From positions 6,505,001 to 6,569,000 of the forward strand of contig NC_090703.1 of NCBI RefSeq assembly GCF_040954835.1: a stretch of DNA of 64,000 bases, written 5' to 3'. This DNA comes from Lepisosteus oculatus. Taxonomy: Eukaryota; Chordata; Actinopteri; Semionotiformes; Lepisosteidae. The position numbers were made by a program, and so were the translations under genes. Each line of letters opens with the position of its first letter. Within the stretch, counting starts at the first letter, position 1. Shown here one piece after another: positions 21,501 through 34,533 of this stretch. The notes below the pieces were generated by a model. It saw only the letters and a program-made list of their open reading frames with translations, searched no databases and was not told the DNA's origin.

Positions 21501-24500
21501 AAGGGAGAGACGCCTCATCACGCGAAACCTTGTCACACCTGGGTGTTGTCCTTACCGTAATCTCAGAGCATACGTTCTGATGCGCAGATTTCCCGTTACA
21601 ATTGTTTGTCTTCGCCCTGTAAGCGTAAACATGTTCCTTTGGAAAAAAAAGTGTAGCGTTAAATTCTGTGCACTTAGCTGCACCCAACATCAGTATCCTG
21701 TGATCTTTCTGTCACACTCGGCACATGCAGGTGCTGCCCTTTGGACTAGGAGGTCACAAGTTCTTGAAGAAATCTGGATCCTCTCTTTCCCACCCCAGCA
21801 GCTGTGTCAAAGCGTTTAGCGTAAGTAGATGCTCATTCCTGTTCCTCAGCACTCTACAGTGTGACTGAAGGTGTGAAGAATTCTGTGTGCTGTGCCCATA
21901 GCTGCTTGTGTAGGATCTGGCAGTGGATTCTGTGATGTACAGTGATGGTGGAGAAATTCGGGAGCTGGAGTTTTATTCTTTGTATTCGAATGAGAGCCGC
22001 GGTGTCTTGGAACAGCAGGAAAGGCATATGTAGATACTGTACGAGCAACAAGCAATGCTTTCTTAGATAGGTAAGTGCCCTGTTCCTAATGGACTGCACT
22101 GTTCCTCCCATATCGCCAATGTTCCAGAGAAAGGCTTGGATGCATCTTTTACTGCAAGGAACTCACTTCACTTTTCCCCAACAGCACCGACTGCAAAAGG
22201 CAAAATGCACCCTGTCTTAATTTATCTCTGGCTATGTTATTTTTCGTGCGCTTCAACAAGAAATAGATTAACAAAAATGTTTTTTTCTCATGCGAAAATT
22301 CTTACAGTTTAAAACCTGCAGATACAGTATTAAACAGGTAATATGGTAAAGAGATTTACGAAAATCACATGCTTTTACTTGTCTTGTTTTACTTTTCAGA
22401 CTTCAGACGGCATGATCTGAAGCTGGGATTTTGGAAGACAAAGCAAAAGCAATTAACTTTAACAATTTCTCATCTGCGTTGCCTCAGATTTAAATGCACA
22501 CACAGGAAACATCCAGCCATGGAATAATAATAAAAGCTCAGAGTTTTGCTTTTTAAAGCATGCACATAATATAAAGGTACCATAATTTAAAAAAGCTAGT
22601 ACAATCGAATCAATTCTTTATGCATTTGACCAGAATCCTCAGCACCTGGTAAAGACTCACTCTTGCACTTTTACACATTTGTAGGTTTGCAGCTCTGGGC
22701 TGTACAGATAAAATAACATCCGTTACAGAGACGCAGTCCATGGGAATCCCCTGATTCTGAGTGCACAGAGAGGCTTAAAGGTACCAGTATTTACAGACGA
22801 CAGCAGTTTATCATGCTAATCTACGGGGATTTGCATTTTGGTAAAATGCTGTCGGTGTTGGTAGGCACCTGTGCCATCCTGTCACACACAAACTCCCTCC
22901 CCCGCCCCCCAAGGAACTGCGGATGACTGGGGCGTACGTGTTCTGTTTTGAACACCCCTGCACATACTACTGCCTGGTTTTTCTTTTTCACCCAAAAAAA
23001 GGCACAAGCAGGGTTGTTCAGGGAGAATAACGAGGGGCAAAACCATTTGGGTTGGGATCTGCAAAGCTGTGCTAGTCTGTGTCTTGCCAAAGGCCCTGGA
23101 CTCCTTCGGTCCAGACACTGTGGACTGTGGCGACGGGCTGTGGATGGCTCTCGGTCCACAAGGCAGAATTGCTGGGGATTTAAGTGCCTACTACATGTGT
23201 ATATCCTGGCTACCAGGCATGTGCAGCTAGCCCCACCGCCTCTGTTGTTGGCCATGCTCGTCAGAGAGACTTCGCGGTGGGTGAACGGAGGCCCCTTTCC
23301 TTCTGTGGTAGCGTGCTGGGAATTGGATATCCTGAAGGAGAACGTCAGCGCAAGGCGTCAAAGGGAGAGTGAGAATTCCTTTTCTGCCCCTGAGTCATTA
23401 ACATTTTTTTCATTTGAAGTCAGTAGGAAGGGGAGATGCAGTCCCTTGTTTAGTCTGGGCCCTAGCCCTGTGCTCGAGTGAGTGCTGTAAAGATAAAGTG
23501 ATGTGTCATGGTATTTCCAGGATCTGTGGCAGTACAGGGTGTGCTGCTCTGAGCAGCTCTGCGAGAATGAAGTTTTGTCATCCGCAGTTTTGCAAGCGGA
23601 GGGGCCGCCTGCCTGTCTCCCTCTGAGGCGGAAAGTCCTAACTATCCTCACGAGCGGTCCGAAGCAGATGTCCGCCCGTGCTCTTGACAGTAGTCCGTAG
23701 CGCTTGTTTTATTAAAGGGTACGGCTTCCCATAAAACAGCAAGCCCCTCCACCTGGATCGGTGTCGAGATCAGCACTAGGACCGGGCTATTGGTCCCAGA
23801 GTTGTGTAACGCTATTGAAAGTTAAGTACAGGGCAGGAAAACCTGCGCGCAGGGTTGTGCAATTCCCTGGGTGTCATTGTACCACTGCACTAAGAGGGAA
23901 ATTTAAAACAACAGGCATGATGAAAGAAAGCGCAGGTATTCCTCAATGTTATGGCCTTTGCTAGTCCCACACTGCATTTTGCCTCACCAGTGCTGGACTG
24001 CCAGTGGAGTGTTGCACGCTGTTTCGCCGAGCTGCACCTCCAGCCCCTGTTGGCCCAAAAACTGAAGGAAATACCGCAGGACGTCATGAGAGGGCTTTTC
24101 GGCCTTTTATTTCCTTCTCCTGGGGGGGGGTTGTTTATACTTCCTGAATTTCTTACAGGGAAAAAAAAAGAAACAGCTTGGTTGTTCTCCTCACTTGGGA
24201 TCACAGCTGATTAATTTTACTTCTCATAAAAACTTTCATTCCTGGAATCCATCGCTTCACATAGCCTTCCTAGTGTGTCAACTAAAAACAAACACGGCAA
24301 AAAGCATTTAATCAGTGACTGACTTCTATCTGTCTTCTGAAAAAAAAAATCAGAGCTGGTTGGCATAGAGAACGATTTTTAGACTTAATTTCAGACAGCG
24401 GTTGGAAAAACCAAGGATTGTGTTAGACCGGGGGACTGGAAGTAACCTTTTTTACCATTTGCAAACCAGTACAAAATTTCTCTTTATTCGGGGCGTGCTG

Positions 24501-25079
24501 TTACTTAGTGTTTACATTCTAAAGGCAAAATCTGGCGTATGAGCCATCCCGGATAGCCAGCCTGTATAAAAAAACTCGGTATTGTATTACGGTAAACCCT
24601 CCGTTTTTTTATTTATGGAATAAAATCTGCTAAAGGGAAATTCTGTTTGTAAAGAAGGAAATAACCGGCTTTGCACCAATGGAGTAAAACAATGTGAAAT
24701 AAACTTTTAAAAAAGGTTTAAAACTCGGGGATACTGTATCAATGGTGCCCTATAGGGGTATGTCCGTTGCTGATGATGGATGCTGTTTGTGTTCGGTACG
24801 GACTTTATACGGTCTGTTAATGACACATGAACTGAAGAGCTTGTGCTTTTAGGGCAAAAGGGCAGAGGAGCAGTTGTCATTAACTGTGTTGATTGCGCTT
24901 GTAACAAGAGTCAAAAGATCCATAATGCACATGTTGTATGTAGTGTTTATATACTTTTCATATAATATTGTGTTTGGGGGCTGAAAAAATATAATTCTAG
25001 TAATATAATTCTAATAATAGGCTTTACTGTATTTCTCTGTCAATAGCTTCGACTTCACACATGGTTGAAGGTAGACTGG
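15537..25079. other. Long stretch without recognised gene
   Basis: Intergenic or TRAF3 5' intron sequence. No exon with family resemblance is found on either strand, and the open frames are short. A four-unit GGGCC repeat lies at 16244-16262. Stretches near 18600-18670 and 19070-19130 share a short motif (CAGTCATGTGG with GCAGGGA), perhaps a degenerate repeat. Nothing else can be named. Confidence 0.5.
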
Positions 25080-25450
25080 GGGGGATCGGGATCTTTTGTC
25101 GTTCTGGTGACGCGACCACCGAGAGCCGCGACACCGCCAGTGAAAGTGGGACCTTACTCGCGGGGGGGTGGGGAATGGCGGCGCGCACGCGAGGGGCCGA
25201 GGTGACTCAGCGTTGCGGGTGATGGTGAGGCAGAGGCAGAAAAGGTGGGGGGCAGACCAGGCCTGCAAGGTCGTGGAGTTACGGAGGCCACTATTCCAGG
25301 ACAAAGCGGGGTACCTGTCATTCGCAGAAGTCACCCGCGCCCCTGAATTGGCCACTCTTTTGTTTTTGTCCTCCTCTTGTTGATGTCTGGCGTTGCCGCG
25401 GCTGTTAAACTTGGCCTCGGAATCCAGGTCTCCATGGCGACGAGCCTGGA
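25080..25450. promoter_or_regulatory. CpG-rich stretch, candidate regulatory region
   Basis: A GC- and CpG-rich segment (for example GGCGGCGCGCACGCGAGGGG near 25177) in AT-rich surroundings. It could be a promoter or enhancer of TRAF3. No splice donor stands out. Confidence 0.35.
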
Positions 25451-25914
25451 AACCACACACACTCATATTATAAGGAGAAAAATGATTCTGCACTCTGGGG
25501 TTTTTTTGTTTTTTTTTCGGCCTCTGAAAATACGAAGTAAACCAAAACTCTGGAAAACATCGTAAAATCGAGAGCTCTTGACATGAGTGATGTTTTTTTG
25601 GAATTACTGCAAGCGCTGTTACAGCATGTAGTAGGAACGCCAGGCTGAATCCTTATACTAAGCTAGTGACAACAACGTTTTGTTTAACAGGTACACTGTA
25701 ACAGGGCACCTGTTGTTGTGGCAGGAGTTTGGTTGGTTTCCTATAGAGCCATGTAAGGGTAAATTGGTTGCTAGAGAACCATCAAACTCCCCCCACAAGG
25801 TCAACTGCCCAGTTACATACTATACACCTAATTAACAACAGCTTCAAAGTGTCCATAAGCCCTGATACAGGGGCGCAGAAATTTGGTGGATATAATAAAC
25901 AGAGCTTTATGTAG

Positions 25915-26110
25915 GATTTTAAGAACATAAGTACAGCTAAAAATGAAAGGCGGCCATTCTTACCCGTTTGATGGTAGTTAATTAAATTCAGCCATTTTGT
26001 GAGAAAAGCTTGGGTATTGGCCTTGTAACATGGCTGTGTAGCTTGTTCCATACTCCCACAACCCCTTACACGAAGAAGCGCTTCCTGTCCTCTGGCTTCC
26101 ACAGGCATTT
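25915..26110 (+). repeat. Degenerate interspersed repeat (AAGAACATAAG family)
   Basis: It begins AAGAACATAAGTACA and later contains GTTCCATACTCCCACAACCC and GAAGAAGCGCTTCCTGTCC. I recognise these as parts of a repeat common in non-teleost fish genomes. The match is from memory and the copy is eroded. Confidence 0.55.
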
Positions 26111-26800
26111 TCCAAATTTGCATTTGTGTTGTCTGAATTGCCCCTGTACGTTCCTGGCACCTTTTTTTTGTTTCACTCCTTGCCTGTTATTTCACGTTGT
26201 ATTTGAACAGCGTCGATTTAGCGTTCGAGCGTGCTTTTTAAACACCTCCACGAAGGTGTGATCTGCCTTGTGGAGCTGTGGGAGGCAGCCTTTGGGGTGT
26301 TACTGGGATCTAGGAAGACCAGTTAATGGGAAGAGCTGAGTCCCCCTTTTTCTTACTTGAGTAACTGCGATATGGCCTGGCTGCCAAGGTAACCACCAAA
26401 AGGTAGAACGTCTTCCTGTCTTGTCAGTGAAGTGTGTCATGGTTTCTTTCTGGAGGGAAACTGAAATGAGGTAAGCAGAACAGTCAGCACTGCGGGAAAC
26501 TTTTTTTTCTGCTCTTGTTTTGTTTTCTTATTCAGTGATCTGAAAAAGGGAGTCTTGATGTCTTCCGAGTTCTTTATGAATGACAACGCACATATCCCGA
26601 AATCTAGAACTGTTCAGAGTAAGATCAGACATTGAAAAATAACTTTTTGTGAAGAGGAAGGTAATTTCAATTTAAGGTGTTTTTTTTTTTTAAAGCTGCT
26701 AACTGTATTAATAAGGAAAATCAAGCTGACGATAACTCTGCATGTGCTTTGCTACTGCTGACTCACCTGTAGGCTCTAACCAGGACACACCACTGCATTT

Positions 26801-26818
26801 ATACTCCTTAAGGAGTAT
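26801..26818. repeat. 18-bp perfect palindrome
   Basis: ATACTCCTTAAGGAGTAT is its own reverse complement. Role unknown. Confidence 0.8.
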
Positions 26819-27149
26819 TTTAAATACTACTCAAATGCGATTAAGTGTTTTGAAATGAAAGGCTTCTAAGTGCTGACATGCTCCTCTTCCCAGCACGTTT
26901 ACAGTCTAACTGTTTGATTTCTGGAGGACAAAAGGAGCTTTAACTTGGGTAACACCTTACAGGTTCCTACAGGCTTGTATGTCACCGGTAAATTACACCC
27001 AACCTCAGCCAAGCTGTGAAACTTGGACACCTCTGTGACTTTAGATCTCTATAATTCTGGCATATATCCATATTTTATGGATAAAGAAATTGAGCACCAG
27101 GAGAATAGTAGTGGTTGAATGCAGCACAAAAAAAGCTTTGGAAATACAG
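26819..27149. other. Sequence upstream of the CpG island
   Basis: AT-rich non-coding sequence. Nothing is recognised. Confidence 0.5.
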
Positions 27150-27600
27150 GCGCTAATCGTTCTTTCCCATGATGACGCACAAAGCCAAGCCTACAAGGCG
27201 GCAAAGCTTCGGGAAGCCGCTCCCCCGTTGAAAGGGACCGCTGGCTTCGTAGTGTCCCGTCGATCTCTCTTCCTCGTCTGCGTCGGATTTCGGGGGCTAA
27301 ACCCCACAGCGCCTCCCGCATCCCCTGCACGGATCGCCGCGCCGCGGTCCCCCGTCTTGCGGGCGCGCGCGCACGTGCACAAGCGGGGCAGTCTGCCGCG
27401 TGTGGGCCGCGGCCGCGGGAGCCCGCGCCAAGTTCTCCTCGGTGCCGGTATTCCCCCTGCCTGCCTGCCAGGGATTCTGGAGCCCAGCCAGGAAGCCTTT
27501 CTTTCTTGCTTTTTTTTTTTCAAGTTGCTGTAGCGGCTTAATCTCTTGGTTTTGTGGTTTTCCCATATACTGCACTTGCAGCGCAGCGGCAGCAAGGTAA
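27150..27600 (+). promoter_or_regulatory. CpG island, best candidate TRAF3 promoter/first exon
   Basis: The densest CpG cluster between RCOR1 and the TRAF3 coding exons (27290-27430, including GGGCGCGCGCGCACGTG and CCGCGGCCGCGGGAG). It is followed by a strong donor, GCAAG|GTAACC, at 27596/27597. This is the expected arrangement for a non-coding first exon of a CpG-island gene, with the first coding exon 7 kb downstream. It is an inference; the TSS is not visible. Confidence 0.45.
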
Positions 27601-30600
27601 CCGGTGCACTCGGTTGAACTCGGGGGAACAAGCCGGAGGGCCGGGGGTCTGTTCTCGTCTGCGTTTCCCCAGTGAGAGGTGGGAAGACTCCGAGGGGCTC
27701 TCGACAGCCTGGCTGAGCTGGAGGTGAAGGACGAAATGCTGCCCTTTGCCTGGCCGCTGTTAACCCACGCGTACCCCCTGGTACAAGAACGCCACTTGGC
27801 ATCTGTGTGCCCCGAGCGGAAATTGGACTAATTACTTGATCTCTTGGCTTCCGTTTACCCCTAAGTGTTTAACGACTGAAGGAGTGAAGATAACTAGAAA
27901 TCCCGTGGGATCATGCTGCCACTGACCCACAGCATTGCCAGACCTGGTCGATGTTCCAGTTGCTCTTCATTTCCTGTTACTTCATACAGACCACCCCTAC
28001 ATTAAATAGTGCTGTGCTTGACTAAAGTTTGTCATCCTTCTCGGTGGCTGGAGAGGTGCAAGCTTTAAACTGCTTATATATATATATAAAAAAGAAAGCT
28101 CTAGCAGTTCAGGGCTACAAATAATGGGATTGATTAATCAGTTCAATCAAGCAGGTGGGGGGTCTGAAACGTAGCCCGTAATGACACATTTAGAAATTAA
28201 AAGAGTTTCTCTTTTTCTAAAAGAGAAATGCGGATTGCGTGTCGTCTCCACACTCCCAGAGAGCCCTCTGCCCCTCCCACATTCCCGCTGCTTGGATCTG
28301 GGCGCGTCAGGGAGCATCGTGCCTGCAAGTGCACAGGAGACTTCAGAGGCTGAGGTGTGCCCAGAGCTCTGAGCCCTGGCCACCTAATCCCACCGGACCC
28401 TCAGCAGGAATCGCAGTTGGCTCGTAATCTGACCCAGGCTTAAACCCCTGATCCTAATGTCCAGCCCCTTGGAAGGCCCTGGAGATGTTTCCTGAGTCTC
28501 GTTTGAAGCACCCTCGTGACGCGTTCATCGGGATCAGAAACCAACAGACCCTGCGTTGCCAGGACAGTGCGAGCCCTCTTCCTTCCGTGATCTCTTGCTC
28601 TGTTGTTATACTAGCCACTGGAACAAGCATACTGGTACATACTGTACCAACGTCTACACCGCCAGGAGTCCGTTGTCGTTCTGGTGAGATAAATGACTGA
28701 TGAGCGGTCCCTTTCCCTGCTCACTGTAGAGAAGCCCCCCCCACACACACACACACAGGTCTGTGCCTTCTGCAAGACGTCCACGTGCTGATATATCTTT
28801 CTTTCGGAATTCTGTTCGGCGTTTGACGATCGTAGCGGTTTGCGATTCGGGGGGCGTGATTCTCGTCTGCGCCCCCCTCCTGAGCCCCGAGAGAAGCGGA
28901 GACAGGGAGGTATCATTCCACGGAGTTTGCATGGGGTGGGGTTCATGCTAAATCAACCGAGGGAATCGGAATACTGAATAATCGGATGTTTCTGCCACAG
29001 CAGGGGGATGGCGAGCTTGTTGGGCCAGTTTTTTTTTATTTTGGTTATCTTGGCACAAGCTTTCAGGGACTTTACCAGAAAGGCTTGCTTATTTACATTT
29101 AGTGATTATCGTCTTGAGATACGTGACCCAGGCAGGGTTTGGGGAAACCTCCCTTTTCTTTCATTTTGATCCTGTTCCTGGAGGGCAAAAGGTCGTAATG
29201 CAAAATGGCAGGAAAAAGGGGCGTTCTTACTCTTTTTTTGCTTTTCTTAAAAAAAAACACCCTTTTTGGTCCTTTTGAAAAGAATTTGCATACGCTTGTG
29301 CGCGTTCTGAGAACGAGTTACAGAGGCTGTTCTGAAATGAGTAGGAGCCCAGGGATTCTTGGGGTGTTGCGTCAGCCTGGCCTGAGTTCATCACGTTGCT
29401 TATCTGAAGGCGTCGGGGTGCTTTTCTTCTGGAAGAGGGGGGAAAAAAACAACAACAAAACAGTCAGTTGTGTGTTAAGAGAGAAACCCGAACAACCTTT
29501 TCTCTTTCAGACCCCTTTCTGGAAAGCGAAAGGGCAGGAGTCCCACTGAAGGTCCTGTCCTGGTAACAGCGAACGGAGTCGACATTTTACTGTATGGAGC
29601 AAAAGTGAAGGAACATAACCAGCCGAAACAAGAGCTGATCCGAGCCATCAGGGGAATATTGGAAGCAAATGTCAGCCAGATCAGTGCTGAAACGCAGCTG
29701 CAGAGACACCTGTCTAATTCTGGGGGCTTTCTGATGCTGCATGTGGTCTGGTATTTATTAATGTGACTTCAGTCTTGTGTGTTAATCTTGTTCATTTCAG
29801 GAGGCTGCTCTGTTCCTTTATGAGGCAGCTAAGGGATGTGGGAGGGACGGGGGCGTGTTGTGTACATGGACTTCCTGTAAAATGTCCTCGGCACTACTGG
29901 AGTGCGTGGAATAAAGGACGCCCTAGGTTTAACGCAGGAGGGAAACCTTGAGATTAGTGAAATTGAAAGCACAGTGCGTCTGCCCAGCGTGGAGATCCCT
30001 TTTTCTGTTATTGCTTGGAAACTACCTTTTCACCATTCCCAGCTCTGTCTGGGGCTTTTCATGGAAACGCACACCTTTTCCATGAAAGATATTACAGAAT
30101 TCAATTCTCCTACAATATGTCAGCAGTAACTAAATTCTGTTTGTTACAGAGCTGTACTGGATTGCTTTTGGACAGGTGCAAAGGTGTGATTGCAGGGTAG
30201 GACCAGTGCAACTGCCCTGTGCAGTATTGACTACTGACTGTGATTACTAATTAACACAGTGTTTAGGAGCCCCGTTTATATACTGGGCAATCATATCTCT
30301 GCCCTTCTGCCCTTGTAGTAAGACGCGTACATTAAAATAAACTGTTGGCACACAACAGGTAGAGGACCTGACTGCTTGGAATCTCAATGTTGACAAATGT
30401 CCCTTACTGTAGGGGTCTTAATAGCATAGACTGAGCTTTGCTATCTTGTCTGTTTCAGGGATTGTTTAGTGGTTTTTGGAGGTTGAGAGGGGGACTTTGT
30501 TTAAGTGGGTATTTTTACACACATGAATAGATTGATATGAGAAGAGGGCAATCGTCAGGAGTCGGGGTTGTACTTGCACTGAATCATTTGAAAGTTCCTG

Positions 30601-30775
30601 TGCAAAATCCCAGACGGTCTTTTCTGTAAAGAGAAATCGTGCGTTCCGTCAAACTGCAGATGGAGATTCCTATCCCTGCTGCGCTCAGGCCACAGCGAGC
30701 AGCCGTAGTGTCAACAGCGAGGCAACTTCTCCCTTTAGGTGGAATTTTTTCTGCTGTGCGCTGTGCAGAAAATTA
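27601..30775. other. Presumed TRAF3 5' intron
   Basis: No exon is recognised. It contains a TA repeat (about 28076-28088), a CA repeat at 28742-28757 and several homopolymer runs. A moderately CpG-rich patch lies at 28790-28920. Confidence 0.5.
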
Positions 30776-30785
30776 GGGACTTTCC
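30776..30785 (+). promoter_or_regulatory. Consensus NF-kB site
   Basis: GGGACTTTCC, identical to the classical kappa-light-chain kB element. It lies about 3.8 kb upstream of the TRAF3 start codon. A ten-base match can arise by chance; its place next to an NF-kB regulator is suggestive only. Confidence 0.4.
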
Positions 30786-31999
30786 TCAGCAGTGAGATAA
30801 AAGTGGATGGAGACCTGAGCCAGGACCACATTTAGCATGTGGAGCTGCAGGAGCACAACACAGTGAGAGCTACTGGAGGAGATTTCTGTTCTGAAGGTTG
30901 CCGACCTGGGCTGGAATTAAAACCAAAAAACAGGCGCACAGGAAAAGATCCGACTTTCTGTTGTTGAAGTTAACATTTCAAGGTCTCCTGCCCACCTGCC
31001 TCTCTGATTTGCTCTCCACCGCCAGCAAAGCCTCGTCGCAGAAATAGAAATATCTTTGACAAAAGAGAAGAAGGAGCAGGAGACGGCGTTAAATGACCGA
31101 CTCGGCTTAGTCCTGGGAGAAATGCAAAAGTGTGGTGAACCGACAGTCAGTTCAGGATCTGAGAGCTAAAATGGAGTCCAGCAGAAGAGCGTACTGGACC
31201 GCGGGAATGTCTGTGCAGGGCTCTCTGGAGCCCGTTGGTCCGTCGGAAAGTGTGGCGCGTGCCCAGGCTGGGCAGGACACCCTGCAGACTGGGCTGGGGG
31301 TGAGTTTCTCAAAGTACCGCAGGCTTGTTCTGTGCCCCCTGTGTGCTCTTTGTCCTCTGGCCCAGGAAAGGCACTTCTCCTGGGTGACATACTGTCGAGC
31401 GTGAGATTCACCGCCTGCCCTGCGGAAAATGGTGTTTTTGCAATTCAGTGGATGCCAACGCATTTGGTTTCCCTTTGTGGAATCATTATTGTGCTGAGTA
31501 AAGGTCGTAAAACCCTAGTTCTCTAATACAGATTTCACAGAGTTTAGTTGTAGCAGCTAATGGAGGAAACAGCACTGGGGTGGTGTTACGGGAAGGCCCG
31601 TGGGGTACAGGACACCATGCGCATTGTGACCTGCCGCCTGCGGATCAGATGAAGTTTGATGTATCCACAGGCCTGTGCCCTGCAGTGTGACTGTGGGAAT
31701 AATGGCACCCGACACCTGAGCGAGATCGGGGCTTGCACTCCCGTGCAAATAAAAAAAACACTCAACTGAGACTGATTAGCTCTTTTGAGGGCCCATGTAG
31801 AGTCCAGTAGGCTCCCTACAGAGTGTACAAAAAACGAATTTCCTAACTTGTTATCTTTCTGCTGGCACTTCTGTTCACTATACTTTCGTTCATTTGTCCG
31901 AAGTGACCGGGCCGCTTCCCGTCAGGATGCAGGGGGTGCAGGTACCGTTAGCACGCAGAGCCCGGATCATGCCGGGCCTTGCCTGTACGCAGGACAGTG
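30786..31999. other. Presumed TRAF3 5' intron
   Basis: Non-coding. No recognisable repeat or exon. Confidence 0.45.
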
Positions 32000-32245
32000 A
32001 GCAGAAGAGCGCTGGGTCAAAGCTCTGGCTCTTCCCGTCGGGAAGATTGCGGGTTCGCATCCTTCCTGAAAACAGTTCGGCCCCAGTGCGGCAGGCAACA
32101 GAGCTGTAAAAATGGGGATGAGCTTTGCTGTGTGATCCTGCAGTGGAATGGCATGCTGTCAAAGGGAGAGTCGCATCCTTTTTGTCTATTCCTACGGATA
32201 CTGGGATAAGTTCTAGCCTGCAACTACACTCATGCTGTTTTAGCT
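32000..32245 (+). repeat. Possible degenerate tRNA-derived SINE
   Basis: A B-box-like GCGGGTTCGCATCC lies at about 32048-32061. A 3' part reads GGATACTGGGATAAGTTCTA, like the 3' body of fish tRNA-SINEs. The A box is poor and the limits are uncertain. Confidence 0.4.
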
Positions 32246-33234
32246 AAGACAGTAGAGTGGTGAGAGTAGGTGTTCTATTCTAGGCCATAGAAGACAACCC
32301 TAGTTGTTGCTGCTGAACCTCAGGCTTTCATTTAGCCTTTTGGAGGAAGACTGTGGTGCGTGTGCATTTACAACTTTGTCTTGGCTATCCGTGCGATGTG
32401 TCCCTTTCAGAGTGTGGATTGTAGTGTACTCTTGAAACTGCTGGTAACATTGTAGAGACAGCTACGCTCCTGTCTGTATGACTTACAGCTCTGTAAAATG
32501 TTAAAAATTGACTAGAGTTCATGTTTCCTCCAGGAGCCCTCTGACTGCACCGAGAAAGGTTTTAAGCCTCATAGCCTGAGTCACCTTTCCTATCTCTGCT
32601 TCGAGTCTCTTCTGCTCAAGCGCACGGTTTTAAAAATACACTCATGTTTATGCAGAATATGGATATAGATGATTTTCTCGTTCATCAGCGACTTTTAAAT
32701 ACCAATCCCGTTAGGCGCACGAGATACAGAGTGAGCGTAGTCGTCTGGGCGCTGAGAACGCGATTCTGTTGCAGTTGATTAGAGGTGTTTTTTCGAAAGC
32801 GATGCAAGGGATATGCAAATGCAGCAGCCCATAAGGGGCACAGTGGATAGAAATATGAAATGTCACTCACGCAAAGGGACAGGCCATGCTTCCTGTCTGA
32901 GTGGAGAAACAGTGCTTCAACATTATCTCCAGTGATTTACTGTAACAGGTAGCTTCTCTTCTGAGCAAGTAGTGGGAAGTACGTTCTAGCTATCATCTCA
33001 GTACTCACATTAGCAAAAAAAGACATAATTAAATGTCAGGTACCATGCCCTGCTGCAACATTTTTCCTTCCCGTAGGTTTACTGGCAACTTGTGCTCCTA
33101 CTGGTGATGAATAAGAAATTCCCCTTCCACCATGGAATGGTTCTGTGGGTACAGAGCTTGCATGCTGGTTATGCTTGGCCAGAGCTCTCTCTGGTGAATA
33201 TTAGGATTTAGCTGATGCCAGTTTTTCTCTCTGC

Positions 33235-33620
33235 CTGAAGTTAAGAAACATGAGATCTGTTACAATACAGTATGAGGCCTTTTGGCCTTTCTAGTCCTTT
33301 GGCTAGTTGTTAGCTAAGTGATCAAAGGATCTCATCCAGCTGTTTCTTGAAAATAGCTCCTTCCGTAATCCCTCCACTTTTTGGGGTAAAAAAGCGCTTC
33401 CTGTAATTGGTTTTAAGTACACTTCCACGTAATTTCCAGCTGTGTCCTGTGGTGCATGTTTCATTCTTGATTCTGAAGATGTCTGACGACTTTGACTTTG
33501 TTAGTGCCCTTGAGGATTTTGAATGACTTGAATTGTGAAAAGAACAGGAGTTCTTTAGTGGTTAACCAACCCAAGTGCTGTAATGGAGCATTGACACGAG
33601 CCGTCCTTGCCTGAGGAGTT
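33235..33620 (+). repeat. Degenerate interspersed repeat, second copy of the AAGAACATAAG family
   Basis: Contains AGGCCTTTTGGCCTTTCTAG, GATCTCATCCAGCTGTTTCT, AAGCGCTTCCTGT and a CCAGCTGTGTCCTGTGG stretch. These lie in the same order as the remembered family consensus. It shares AAGCGCTTCCTGT with the copy at 25915-26110. Confidence 0.6.
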
Positions 33621-34037
33621 GATGTCCAGTATCTCTGCATAGTCAGGTTAAAGACTTAGAAATGCAACAGTCTTGCTTGTAGTCCAGTACCTGAACCAGC
33701 AAGAGAATGTCCATGCAGCCTGCAGGAGTGTTATTTCCAGTTACTCGCAGGGCCTGTCAGCCCGTACATTAATCAGAACTGGGATAAAATTAGCAGCACG
33801 CGTCTATTAATGTAAGGTAGGGTTTTCCCGGGGCAGGATTTTTTTCAAAGTCATGGGGTATTGATGTGGCCTAGCAAGAAAGAACATATCGCATTTATGT
33901 GGAGTTTCACAACCAGAAAGAAGAACAGTGTGGATTCTTTACACAGGAATGACACAGACCAGTTCCTCCAGTGCCGTCACAGCTTGTTAACATTGAAGAA
34001 GTTTTTTTCCACTCCCTTTACCCCTCCCTGTCTGCAG

Positions 34038-34091
34038 GTTGGCGATAGCGGCATGGCCACTGTGAACACAATAGACTCTGCTGCTGAACAG
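34038..34091 (+). other. Possible alternative 5' exon of TRAF3
   Basis: A strong acceptor (pyrimidine tract then TGTCTGCAG) and a donor (GAACAG|GTGTTT) enclose 54 bases with an ATG. Splicing to 34534 would not keep that ATG in frame with TRAF3, so at most it is a non-coding or uORF exon. Speculative. Confidence 0.25.
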
Positions 34092-34533
34092 GTGTTTTCA
34101 GATGCGCTTCGAAAGCCTGTTAATCGTATATGGTGGATACAGCATTGCAGGCGCTGTAGTTCTGTGTGCTGGATATTCAGATCCTCAAAGATGAGGGCAA
34201 GTGCATCACACCTCTGCACACCTCTCAGTCATCCTTCGGGGCGCGAGGAGGTCCCAGTTTGGTTCTGGTTCTGGTACTGGTGTGGCATTCGGGGTTTAGT
34301 TCAGAGGCGTCTTGCCCCGTCGATGGGAATGTATCCCCCTCTTGCGGCTTTCAGACCTGACACTAGAAAGCCAAGGCCTGTGCATGGAGACGGTCTTTCT
34401 GTGTCTCGTGTCAGAGGATAAGGTGCAGGCGCTTCAGGTCAAGCGTGCCTCTTCGTTGAGGGTGTCTCGTGTCGGAGTGGCCCACGCGGGGAGGTTGTCT
34501 AACGCAAAGCCGCCGGTGTGCCGTCGCCTGCAG

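Noticed and set aside
27191-27802. 203-residue open frame on the minus strand
   Set aside because: It falls in the CpG island, has biased composition and no motif. Stop scarcity explains it.
33861-34421. 186-residue open frame upstream of TRAF3
   Set aside because: No similarity to TRAF3 or any family I know. Not in frame with the start exon.
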